Positions 24,506 to 32,883 of a DNA stretch of 64,000 bases are shown piece after piece. The position numbers and the translations under genes were made by a program. The notes under the pieces were generated by a model, which was not told where the DNA came from, ran no database searches, and saw nothing but the letters and a program-made list of their open reading frames with translations. How positions within the stretch are numbered: the first letter of the stretch is position 1; the number at the start of each line of letters is the position of its first letter. The stretch comes from JAWHTC01 sp032586155 (GTDB taxonomy: Bacteria > Pseudomonadota > Alphaproteobacteria > Rhodobacterales > Rhodobacteraceae): positions 372,001 through 436,000 of the forward strand of contig NZ_JAWHTC010000001.1 in the NCBI RefSeq assembly GCF_032586155.1, read 5' to 3'.

Positions 24506-26131
24506 ATGAAACAGAGCTTTCTAAAAGCCTTTGCCAAACTGGAAATGCCGGATTTGCGTCTGGTTCCGGATGACAAATGGAGCTTTGGCCTATTGCGGAC
24601 CGAGCTTCTCTCGGGGCTGACCGTGGCGCTAGCCTTGGTGCCCGAGGCAGTGGCATTTGCATTTGTCGCCGGGGTTCACCCGCTGGTCGGGTTGTATGCG
24701 GCGTTCCTTGTTGGCTTGATCACAGCGCTGTTCGGGGGGCGTCCGGGGATGATTTCAGGCGCAACCGGTGCGCTGGCCGTGGTGATGGTGGCCCTAGTGG
24801 CCGAGCACGGTGTCGAATACCTGTTTGCGACCGTTGTGTTGATGGGGATCTTGCAGCTCATCGCCGGGGCGATGCACTGGGGCAAGTTCATTCGGCTTGT
24901 GCCTCACCCGGTGATGCTGGGCTTTGTCAACGGACTGGCGATCGTGATTTTCCTGGCGCAGATGGGGCAGTTCAAGGTGCCCGGAAGCATGGAAAACACC
25001 GGCCATGGCATGGGCGGCGGTGAATGGCTTTCGGGTGGGCCACTGATGATGATGTTGGGCCTCGTGGCGCTGACCATGGCGATCATCTGGGTCATGCCGA
25101 AAATCTCCCGCGTCGTGCCTGCGCCGCTGGCCGGGATTGCGGTTGTCGCGGGGGTGGTGATTGCCACCGGGCTCGACGTGCCGCGGGTCGGCGATCTGGC
25201 CTCGATCAAGGGCGGTCTGCCTGCGTTCCATATCCCGTCTGTACCGCTTAACTGGGACACCTTCGAGATCATCCTGCCCTATGCGGTGATCCTGGCCGCC
25301 ATCGGCCTGATTGAATCGCTGCTGACGCTGAACCTTGTGGGCGAGATGACCGGCAAGCGCGGCGGGGCCAGCCAGGAATGCCTGGCCCAAGGCGCGTCGA
25401 ACGTGGTGACAGGGTTCTTTGGCGGCATGGGTGGTTGCGCGATGATCGGTCAGTCGATGATCAACGTGAAATCCGGTGGTCGGACGCGGATTGCCGGGGT
25501 GGCTGCGGCGCTTTTCCTGTTGCTGTTCATTCTTGTCGCCTCACCGCTGATCGAGCAGATCCCACTGGCGGCGCTTGTTGGTGTGATGTTCATGGTGGTG
25601 ATCGGCACCTTTGCCTGGCATTCGATCAAGATCCTGGCGCGCGTGCCGCTGAACGATGCGTTCGTCACTCTGCTGGTGACGATTGTGACCGTGGCCTATG
25701 ACCTTGCCATCGCGGTGGTTGTCGGCGTGATTGTCTCGGCGCTCAGCTATGCCTGGAACAATGCGCGGCGCATTCATGCGGATATTTATGAGCAGAAGAA
25801 CGGGACCAAGGTGTACCGCCTTCAGGGGCCGCTTTTCTTTGGCTCCGCAGAAGGTTTTACCGAACTCTTCAACGTGGCGAATGACCCCGATGAAGTGGTC
25901 GTCGATTTTGCCGATAGCCGGGTGGTCGATCAATCCGCGCTGCAGGCCATCGAGGCGATTGCGGGAAAATACGAAGCGGCCGGAAAGCGTCTGCAACTGC
26001 GCCATCTGAGCCATGATTGCCACCAGCTTCTGACCAAGGCTGGCCACCTGATCGTTGATAGCGAGGATGACCCGGATTACGCGCTGGCGGTGGATTACGA
26101 AGTGCGCACCGGAATTTTGGGCGGGCACTGA
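24506..26131 (+). CDS. SulP-family anion transporter with STAS domain
   Basis: 541 aa from the ATG giving MKQSFLKAFAKLEM; an ATG six codons earlier is possible. Ten or more helices begin with LLSGLTVALALVPEAVAFAFVAGV, the SulP entry signature. The C-terminal STAS domain (about 430-541) contains VVVDFADSRVVDQSALQAIEAI. SulP proteins move sulfate, bicarbonate or other anions; the lack of linked cys genes leaves the substrate open. It is followed by a terminator. Confidence 0.92.
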   Translation: MKQSFLKAFAKLEMPDLRLVPDDKWSFGLLRTELLSGLTVALALVPEAVAFAFVAGVHPLVGLYAAFLVGLITALFGGRPGMISGATGALAVVMVALVAEHGVEYLFATVVLMGILQLIAGAMHWGKFIRLVPHPVMLGFVNGLAIVIFLAQMGQFKVPGSMENTGHGMGGGEWLSGGPLMMMLGLVALTMAIIWVMPKISRVVPAPLAGIAVVAGVVIATGLDVPRVGDLASIKGGLPAFHIPSVPLNWDTFEIILPYAVILAAIGLIESLLTLNLVGEMTGKRGGASQECLAQGASNVVTGFFGGMGGCAMIGQSMINVKSGGRTRIAGVAAALFLLLFILVASPLIEQIPLAALVGVMFMVVIGTFAWHSIKILARVPLNDAFVTLLVTIVTVAYDLAIAVVVGVIVSALSYAWNNARRIHADIYEQKNGTKVYRLQGPLFFGSAEGFTELFNVANDPDEVVVDFADSRVVDQSALQAIEAIAGKYEAAGKRLQLRHLSHDCHQLLTKAGHLIVDSEDDPDYALAVDYEVRTGILGGH

Positions 26132-26186
26132 AAAAGGCGCCCTCGGGCGTCCTGGCTACCCTCTATGACACCCTCGGGCGCCTTTT
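26132..26186 (+). terminator. Terminator after the SulP gene
   Basis: AAAAGGCGCCC (26132-26142) and GGGCGCCTTTT (26176-26186) are perfectly complementary over 11 bp around a long loop. CCCTCGGGCG occurs twice within it. The stem ends in TTTT. Confidence 0.7.
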
Positions 26187-26251
26187 GGGGCGCGTGACCC
26201 GTGTTGGTTGCGCTTGGGACAAGGCCGGATGCTCTTCAGGATCAACTAAGC

Positions 26252-27178
26252 TCAGAACCCTGGCGTACCGCGATCCTCAGGGTACTCTGACAGGTGCCGC
26301 GCCTTGAGCGCCTCGGTCATCTCGCGCGAACCGTCATGGCTCCACCCGGGTGGGGCGAGGGCATAGGCGAGGCGTTGGCGCAGGGAAAGGCCGGGGCGGG
26401 CCATGTCGCGGAACATGGCAAACCATTCGTGGAAGGCGACGCGTAGCGGGTTGAAGGTGCCGAGGTTGTGGACCAGGCCATAATCGACTTTTTCGCCGTC
26501 ATATTCGGGAACGAAGGTGCCGAACATCCGGTCCCAGATGATGAACACCCCGGCATAATTGGCGTCGAGATAGCGCGCGTTGCGGCCATGATGCACCCGG
26601 TGATGCGAGGGCGTGTTCATCACCGCCTCGAACCAGCGCGGCATGCGGGTGATCGCTTCGGTATGGATCCAGAACTGGTAGATCAGGTTGATGCCGCCAA
26701 CGAAGATCACCATCGCCGGGTGGAACCCCAGAAGGATCAGCGGTGCACGCAACAGCCACATGCCGGTGAAAGTCCCGGTCCAGCTTTGCCGGAGTGCGGT
26801 CGAGAGGTTGTAGTGCTGTGAGCTGTGGTGGTTCACATGTTCGGCCCAGACCCAGCGCGAGCGGTGGGCGATGCGGTGATACCAGTAGTAGCGAAGGTCA
26901 TCGAGCACGAAACACAGCGCCACAACTAACCACCCCGTACCAAGATTGAACAGGCTGTAGTCCCAGAGCCAGACGTAGAACCCATAGGCGACAAAGCCGA
27001 GTGCGATACCCGCAGCCACGTTGCCCGCCCCCATCAAAAGCGAGGTCAGGGCGTCGCGGGTTTCATAGCGCCCGCCGCGTCGTTTGATCACGATCCAAGT
27101 CAGCTCGACCAGGATGGCGGCAATGAAGAAGGGTACCGCATAATTCACGACATCAGGATAGGCCAGCTGGTCGGTCAT
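26252..27178 (-). CDS. Sterol desaturase / fatty-acid hydroxylase family protein
   Basis: 308 aa from the ATG giving MTDQLAYPDVVNY, which overlaps the upstream stop (ATGA). A di-iron membrane oxygenase: the histidine boxes HRIAH, HVNHH and HHRVHH are present in the expected order and spacing. It has four or so membrane helices. Substrate unknown (sterol-like, hopanoid, carotenoid or acyl chain). The C-terminal tail is soluble. It is coupled to a small membrane-anchored protein. Confidence 0.9.
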   Translation of the reverse strand: MTDQLAYPDVVNYAVPFFIAAILVELTWIVIKRRGGRYETRDALTSLLMGAGNVAAGIALGFVAYGFYVWLWDYSLFNLGTGWLVVALCFVLDDLRYYWYHRIAHRSRWVWAEHVNHHSSQHYNLSTALRQSWTGTFTGMWLLRAPLILLGFHPAMVIFVGGINLIYQFWIHTEAITRMPRWFEAVMNTPSHHRVHHGRNARYLDANYAGVFIIWDRMFGTFVPEYDGEKVDYGLVHNLGTFNPLRVAFHEWFAMFRDMARPGLSLRQRLAYALAPPGWSHDGSREMTEALKARHLSEYPEDRGTPGF

Positions 27179-27570
27179 GCGATCTCTCCAATTATCGGCT
27201 GCCAACGGGCGGCCTCGACCGGTTCGAGTGTCAGGTAGATATGTGGGGCGGTGAAGTCGGGCAGGTCGACGCGCAAACCGCGCGGTGTTCTGGCGACTTG
27301 GGCTCCGGCCAGATAGCGCGCGGTCGTGTCGGCTCCCATTGAAAAGACAATACCCTGCCCGCCCGAAGCGGTGCTGATCAGGGCGGCGTGACCGTCATGG
27401 CACGTCGTTGCCGAAATCGCGGCGTCATTCCCGAATTCGTCGTTCCAGGCGGCCAGGGCGGTTTGCTCATCGGCAATGATCAACTGGCGGCTGAGGCCGA
27501 GAAGGTGCAGCAGAATCACGATGCCCGCGATGCCGCCGACAACAAGTGGTAGCAGAATACTGAGTGGCAT
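27175..27570 (-). CDS. Small membrane-anchored protein, partner of the desaturase
   Basis: 131 aa. One N-terminal helix (about 5-25), then a soluble domain of about 100 aa with a single cysteine and no motif I recognise (HIYLTLEPVEAARWQPIIGEI at the end). Its stop overlaps the desaturase start, so the two are translationally coupled and may work together at the membrane. Confidence 0.75.
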   Translation of the reverse strand: MPLSILLPLVVGGIAGIVILLHLLGLSRQLIIADEQTALAAWNDEFGNDAAISATTCHDGHAALISTASGGQGIVFSMGADTTARYLAGAQVARTPRGLRVDLPDFTAPHIYLTLEPVEAARWQPIIGEIA

Positions 27571-27818
27571 GATTACTCCTCCCGCGGCTATTTAATCGGT
27601 GCGGAAGGGTGGGTGTCAAAAGGCAACGTAGGGGAAGGCAACGACCTGAACATCCGGCTGCGCGTGCGCTGGTCAGCCTACTGCGTTGCCAAGCAAGCGA
27701 TTGGCCGACGATCAGGACCAGTTTCGGCCCGTTATTCAAGGGCCTCAATGTGCCTGCAATCCGCAGCATTGGTTATGCTGAGGACGAGTCGGTCTTGCGC
27801 ACGTTCAGATGGTGGCAC

Positions 27819-28274
27819 CTAGAACTTCAACTCGTTCGCGATGCTTGGTTGCTTTTGAGTGGTCGACTTCTTTTTGGTTGTTTTCTTCTTTGTCGTCTTC
27901 TTCGGGGCGGTCTTCTTCCAGTAGAGGATATGGGCTTTGCCGATGCCCTTGTTGCGGACGAAGCGCACCTTCTGACCGTCGAGCGAAACCCACTGGCAAT
28001 CCTTGTCCGTGGCACCACCGATTTTCATGATCCGACACACGGACCCGTGATTGAGCGCCCATGTGCCGGTCACCTTGCCGTGGACCTTGTGATGGCCGCT
28101 GAGGTTGCCGTTGCTATGCAGGCGTATCCAGTTACCGTGATTGTCATAAAGCCGCTTGCCGATGATGATCTTGAAGCTTTCGTATTTCTTGATCCGCTTA
28201 AACCCGGCGTCGACCGGTGAGCCGATGAATGAAATCGCAAGAGTCGCAGCTAAAACGAAAGAGAATATGCGCAT
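27819..28274 (-). CDS. Secreted basic protein with lysine-rich tail
   Basis: 151 aa with a signal peptide (1-23, ending VDA). The central domain has the pattern GNLSGHHKVHGKVTGTW...C, then C-W-V-SLDG. The C-terminus is a Lys/Thr repeat (KKTAPKKTTKKKTTKKKS). The domain is related to the protein encoded at 28634-29017 (GKLTGTVDGAKLTATW...C...C..LELDG), so the two are paralogues. Family name unknown to me. The basic tail might bind polyanions. Confidence 0.7.
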   Translation of the reverse strand: MRIFSFVLAATLAISFIGSPVDAGFKRIKKYESFKIIIGKRLYDNHGNWIRLHSNGNLSGHHKVHGKVTGTWALNHGSVCRIMKIGGATDKDCQWVSLDGQKVRFVRNKGIGKAHILYWKKTAPKKTTKKKTTKKKSTTQKQPSIANELKF

Positions 28275-28633
28275 AATAAATCCCCAGACACAGTGTTCTG
28301 CCTTTGGAGGCTAAACCCGGCATTGATTCGGGTCAAATGCGCAAAATAACAAGGAAAAAACGCTCCGTTTCCGGTCTGTGTATCAAGCCCAGAGTCGTAC
28401 TCGCGGCGATTGCCACTGTGCTGTTGCGGCAGCAATTCCGGATGCGAGGCTGGCTGTCGGCTCGGTCCTGAAACCCGGTTTGCGAGGGGATTCAGGATCT
28501 GTCCCTGTACTTTGCCGGTCTGCTCCTCGTTACGCGTGGCAGGCCAGAACCCCTACACACCCTTCCGGGAAGGCCGGGAATTTATGATGGCCTTAACGTA
28601 TCGGCGGTTGCTGTGCGGTATGAAACCGCAATA
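28275..28633. other. Non-coding gap between the two paralogous secreted genes
   Basis: About 360 bp with only short unsupported reading frames. A 6-bp hairpin TGCGGT/ACCGCA occurs near 28611-28627, just past the stop of the minus-strand gene ending at 28634, without a T-tract. Otherwise I see nothing. Confidence 0.4.
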
Positions 28634-29017
28634 TCAGAACTTCATCCTATACGTCATCGTATTGCCGCCCTTGGCGGGTTTGCGATGAAGACGGTTGCCG
28701 TCGAGCTCCAGCCTGTAGCAGGCACTGATCCGAAGGCTTCCGGCATTGCCCTTGTTGCACCAGGTCTTACCCTGCCAATACCATGTAGCAGTAAGCTTCG
28801 CGCCATCGACGGTGCCGGTTAGTTTGCCATTCCGATAGGCGATAAAAGAATCACCGCTTCTGTGTGTGGCTTCGTGGCCGACTACATTTTCCTGGAAATC
28901 GTCTTCGGTGAGAATCTGTAGTCGGGCTTTGAGCCCAATTCCGCCACCATCCCCGGAAATCGCGGGCATGGGTACGATCAACAGGGTAACAAAAGCAACT
29001 GAAAGAAAACGTCTCAT
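28634..29017 (-). CDS. Small secreted protein, paralogue of the 27819-28274 product
   Basis: 127 aa with a signal peptide (1-22). The domain RNGKLTGTVDGAKLTATWYW...WC...C..LELDGNRL matches the gene 360 bp downstream in order of glycines, tryptophan and two cysteines. It lacks the lysine tail. It ends TMTYRMKF. No known function. Confidence 0.7.
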   Translation of the reverse strand: MRRFLSVAFVTLLIVPMPAISGDGGGIGLKARLQILTEDDFQENVVGHEATHRSGDSFIAYRNGKLTGTVDGAKLTATWYWQGKTWCNKGNAGSLRISACYRLELDGNRLHRKPAKGGNTMTYRMKF

Positions 29018-29156
29018 CGATCACTCCTTTCACAAATGCGAGTTGCGCACGCAATTGTAGCACGAAGCTCCGCAAAAAGCAGTGGTTTGCGCGTAGGTAT
29101 TGTTTGGGATGGCGGCTTGCACGCCCAGATTGCAATGCGTAATGCAGCGCGTTTTA

Positions 29157-29759
29157 TTACATTTGCGGGCCGATCAAAGCCCGGACAATGGCCCGCCCGC
29201 TGTCCGAGCCCCAATCCGCGTCACCCACCATGCGGGCGATTTCAGTACCGTCGGGGGCAAGGATCACGGTGACAGGCAGTCCCAGAACGCCCATTTCACG
29301 GGCAAGTGCCTGTCTCGGGTCCTGATGCAGTGGCAGGTTGGTTACGCCGATCTCATCAAAGAATTTCTTCATCGCCTGCGGTTTGTTGCGGCCGGTAGCG
29401 ATGGTTAGCACTTCGAACCTGTCGCCGCCGAACTCGGTCTGCAGCTCGGCCAGGCCGGGCATTTCCTTGCGGCATGGGGCGCACCAGGTGGCCCAGAAAT
29501 TGACCAGAACATAGCGCCCATTGTGATCGGCGAGGGACGCCTTGCCACCGGTGGCGGTGTCATAGGGGGCGGTGCCTGCGGGTTTCGGGGCCGGGTGAAA
29601 GATGAGTTTTTTCATACTGCCCTCACGCAGGCCTTCCAAAGCGCCGTGATCGGCGGCGGCCTGCGGAATCGGCGTGGCCGGGTCGCGGAGGGCGACAAAG
29701 GCAACGGCGGCAATTGCGATTGCGGCGACAGCGGTATAAATCAGCGCGGAACGCGACAT
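29157..29759 (-). CDS. TlpA-like thiol-disulfide oxidoreductase
   Basis: 200 aa. An N-terminal membrane anchor or signal (about 5-24) is followed by a thioredoxin-fold domain facing the periplasm. The active site is WCAPC in VLVNFWATWCAPCRKEMPGL, with the cis-proline at GLPVTVI. Such proteins reduce disulfides for cytochrome c or CuA maturation. It is divergent from argH, 30 bp apart. Confidence 0.92.
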   Translation of the reverse strand: MSRSALIYTAVAAIAIAAVAFVALRDPATPIPQAAADHGALEGLREGSMKKLIFHPAPKPAGTAPYDTATGGKASLADHNGRYVLVNFWATWCAPCRKEMPGLAELQTEFGGDRFEVLTIATGRNKPQAMKKFFDEIGVTNLPLHQDPRQALAREMGVLGLPVTVILAPDGTEIARMVGDADWGSDSGRAIVRALIGPQM

Positions 29760-29789
29760 TTCTCAATCCTCATCCAGGGCCATCAGACC

Positions 29790-31199
29790 ATGACCGATAA
29801 ATCCTCCAACGCCCAGTCCTCGAACGCCATGTGGGGCGGACGTTTTGCCGCTGGGCCGGACGCGATCATGGAGGCAATCAATGCCTCGATCGGGTTCGAT
29901 CAGCGTATGGCCAAGCAGGACATTGCCGGATCACGCGCCCATGCAGCCATGCTGGCCGCGACGGGCATCGTGAGTGATAGCGACGCCGAAGCGATGAGGG
30001 AAGGGCTGCTCACGGTCTTGTCAGAAATCGAGGGCGGCGCGTTCGAGTTTTCCACGGCACTTGAGGACATCCACATGAACGTGGAATCCCGGCTGAAGGA
30101 TTTGATTGGTGAACCCGCCGGGCGTCTGCACACCGGGCGGTCGCGTAACGACCAGGTGGCGACAGATTTCAAGCTGTGGGTGCGCGACCAGATGGACGCG
30201 GTGATTTCGGGGGTCGAGGCGTTGATTGCGGCGCTGCTGGACCAGGCCGAGGCCGGGGCGGAGTGGGTGATGCCGGGCTTTACCCACCTGCAGACAGCGC
30301 AGCCGGTAACGTGGGGTCATCACATGATGGCCTATGTCGAGATGCTGGGCCGGGATCGCTCGCGGTTCACCGACGCGCGCAAGCGGATGAATGAAAGCCC
30401 GCTTGGCGCGGCGGCGTTGGCGGGCACGTCCTTTCCGATTGATCGCGAGATGACGGCGCAGGCGCTGGGGTTTGACCGGCCAGCGGCGAACTCTCTGGAT
30501 GCGGTGTCGGATCGTGATTTTGCCCTGGAATTCTTAAGCTGCGCTTCGATCTGCGCCATGCATCTTAGCCGTTTTGCAGAGGAACTGGTGATCTGGTCTT
30601 CGGCGCAGTTCCGGTTCGTGACGCTTTCCGATCGGTTTTCGACCGGCTCGTCGATCATGCCGCAGAAGAAGAACCCGGATGCGGCGGAATTGATCCGGGC
30701 CAAGATTGGCCGCATCTTCGGGGCGAATGTCGCCCTGATGACGGTGATGAAAGGGCTGCCCTTGGCCTATTCCAAGGACATGCAGGAAGACAAGGAACAG
30801 GTGTTTGACGCTGCCGACAACCTGATGCTTGCGCTGGCGGCGATGGAAGGCATGGTCAAGGACATGTCGGCCAATCGTGCAGAACTGGCCGCGGCAGCAG
30901 GCAGCGGGTTTTCGACCGCGACTGACCTGGCCGACTGGTTGGTGCGGGCGCTCAACATGCCGTTCCGTGATGCCCACCACGTCACCGGCAGCCTTGTCGC
31001 TATGGCGGAAAGCCGCGGTTGCGATTTGCCGGATCTGACGCTTGCGGATATGCAGGGGGTGCACGGGGCGATCACTGAGGATGTGTTCTCGGTGCTGGGT
31101 GTCGAGAATTCGGTGGCCTCGCGCCTGTCTTATGGCGGTACGGCCCCGGCGCAGGTGCGTGCCCAGATTGCTCGTTGGCGCGCCGAAATGCAGGGGTGA
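29790..31199 (+). CDS. argH: Argininosuccinate lyase
   Basis: 469 aa from the ATG giving MTDKSSNAQSSNAMWGGRF. It splits argininosuccinate to arginine and fumarate, the last step of arginine synthesis. The fumarase/lyase signature is GSSIMPQKKNPD, with the catalytic serine in its first half; other motifs are LHTGRSRNDQ and TGYTHLQ-type GFTHLQTAQP. Cytoplasmic tetramer. It is followed at 4 nt by a short lipoprotein gene and then lysA. Confidence 0.97.
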   Translation: MTDKSSNAQSSNAMWGGRFAAGPDAIMEAINASIGFDQRMAKQDIAGSRAHAAMLAATGIVSDSDAEAMREGLLTVLSEIEGGAFEFSTALEDIHMNVESRLKDLIGEPAGRLHTGRSRNDQVATDFKLWVRDQMDAVISGVEALIAALLDQAEAGAEWVMPGFTHLQTAQPVTWGHHMMAYVEMLGRDRSRFTDARKRMNESPLGAAALAGTSFPIDREMTAQALGFDRPAANSLDAVSDRDFALEFLSCASICAMHLSRFAEELVIWSSAQFRFVTLSDRFSTGSSIMPQKKNPDAAELIRAKIGRIFGANVALMTVMKGLPLAYSKDMQEDKEQVFDAADNLMLALAAMEGMVKDMSANRAELAAAAGSGFSTATDLADWLVRALNMPFRDAHHVTGSLVAMAESRGCDLPDLTLADMQGVHGAITEDVFSVLGVENSVASRLSYGGTAPAQVRAQIARWRAEMQG

Positions 31200-31203
31200 C
31201 GGC

Positions 31204-31377
31204 ATGATCCGGATATTCGCAGTTCTGAACCTGTTGGCGCTGGCAGCCTGCGGCGCTGATGGTGAACCGGTGACACCGTCGATGAACACAACGGTCAGCA
31301 TCACGTCCAGCGGTGTGGTCACCTCGACCGGAGTGACGGTGCGCAAGGGGCCAGTGACATTGGGCATGTCGCTCTGA
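31204..31377 (+). CDS. Short lipoprotein, LptM-like by position and start
   Basis: 57 aa. Signal peptide with lipobox LAAC (Cys16), followed by GADGEPVTPS, which resembles the CGxKGPLxPP start of the small lipoproteins that in many proteobacteria accompany lysA or dapF, LptM (YifL) among them. It starts 4 nt after the argH stop and precedes lysA, the usual place in alphaproteobacteria. If LptM, it would help LptD assembly in the outer membrane; this is inference. Confidence 0.7.
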   Translation: MIRIFAVLNLLALAACGADGEPVTPSMNTTVSITSSGVVTSTGVTVRKGPVTLGMSL

Positions 31378-31509
31378 AATCTGTTGACGGTCAGGAATGC
31401 TGACAGGGCAGAAGCCTCCGGCGGGGATATTTTTTGGCAAAAGGAAGACGCGGGTGCTTTAAAAAGGTGCCCTGTTTCGTTACGACCAGCGCGACAGGAG
31501 TGACGCGCC

Positions 31510-32775
31510 ATGGACCATTTTCTTTACCGCGACGGTGAGCTTTACGCCGAGGAAGTCGCCATTGCCGAGATTGCAGCAGAGGTTGGTACGCCGTTCTATT
31601 GTTATTCTGCGGCGACGTTGGAGCGGCATTACCGGCTTTTTGACGAGGCGCTTGAAGGGACTGACCACCTAGTTTGCTATGCAATCAAGGCGGCCTCGAA
31701 CCTCGCCATTCTGAAGCTTCTGGGCGACATGGGAGCCGGTATGGATGTGGTGTCGGGCGGGGAATATGCCCGGGCGCGTGCCGCTGGTGTGCCGGGTGAG
31801 CGGATCGTTTTCTCGGGGGTCGGCAAGACGGCAGACGAGATGCGCATGGCGCTGGAGGGCGGCATTCGCCAGTTCAATGTTGAGAGCGAGCCCGAAATGC
31901 TGGCGCTGAACGCAGTGGCGCTGGAGCTGGGTGTCAGGGCGCCGATCACCGTGCGGGTCAATCCCGACGTGGATGCCAAGACGCACGCCAAGATCGCCAC
32001 GGGCAAGAGCGAGAACAAGTTCGGCATTCCGATCAGCAAGGCGCGCGCGGTTTATGCCGAGGCGGCCGGGTTGCCGGGGCTGGAAGTTGTCGGGATCGAC
32101 GTCCATATCGGCTCGCAACTGACCGACCTAGCGCCGTTCCGCGAGGCTTATGAGAAAGTGGCGCTGCTGACCGAGGAGCTGCGCGAGGATGGCCATGATA
32201 TCCGCCGTCTCGATCTGGGCGGCGGTTTGGGCATCCCCTACACCAATTCGAACGAGACCCCGCCCTTGCCGCGCGACTATGGCGCGATGATTAAGGAGAC
32301 GCTGGGCCACCTGAACTGTGAAATCGAGATCGAGCCGGGTCGATTGGTGGCTGGCAATGCCGGGATCATGGTCAGCGGCGTGATCTACGTCAAAGAGGGC
32401 GACGGGCGCGATTTCCTGATCCTCGATGCGGCGATGAACGACCTGGTGCGGCCTGCGATGTATGACGCGCATCACGATATCGTGCCTGTAAAAGAGGCCG
32501 AGCCGGGGGTTGAGCCTGCGCGCTATGACATTGTCGGCCCTGTCTGTGAGACTGGCGATACCTTTGCCCGCGAGCGCGACATGAGTGTCATTCAGGCCGG
32601 CGACCTGGTGGCGTTCCGAAGCGCTGGAGCTTACGGTGCTGTGATGGCCAGCGAATACAATTCACGGCCCTTGATCCCCGAGGTTCTGGTCCGGGGTGAT
32701 CAATTTGCGGTTATCCGCCGACGTCCGAGCTTGGAAGATATGCTTAACCGCGATAGCATTCCTGAGTGGCTCTGA
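31510..32775 (+). CDS. lysA: Diaminopimelate decarboxylase
   Basis: 421 aa. A PLP enzyme making lysine from meso-diaminopimelate. The PLP lysine lies in VCYAIKAASN (about residue 58), the HIGSQ motif is DVHIGSQLTD, the glycine loop RLDLGGGLGIPY, and the second-subunit cysteine GPVCETGDTFA. The ribosome site is GACAGGAG before ATG. It forms a cluster with argH and the lipoprotein. Confidence 0.97.
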   Translation: MDHFLYRDGELYAEEVAIAEIAAEVGTPFYCYSAATLERHYRLFDEALEGTDHLVCYAIKAASNLAILKLLGDMGAGMDVVSGGEYARARAAGVPGERIVFSGVGKTADEMRMALEGGIRQFNVESEPEMLALNAVALELGVRAPITVRVNPDVDAKTHAKIATGKSENKFGIPISKARAVYAEAAGLPGLEVVGIDVHIGSQLTDLAPFREAYEKVALLTEELREDGHDIRRLDLGGGLGIPYTNSNETPPLPRDYGAMIKETLGHLNCEIEIEPGRLVAGNAGIMVSGVIYVKEGDGRDFLILDAAMNDLVRPAMYDAHHDIVPVKEAEPGVEPARYDIVGPVCETGDTFARERDMSVIQAGDLVAFRSAGAYGAVMASEYNSRPLIPEVLVRGDQFAVIRRRPSLEDMLNRDSIPEWL

Positions 32776-32883
32776 CGCACGCTGTCCGGGCCCTTCGCAA
32801 CCCGGAGAAGGCTGATCGCCCGCAAGACCCGCCATCCCGTCCTTGATCGCCTGCGCTGGCCCATTGGCCTGACGCGGGCCGGC

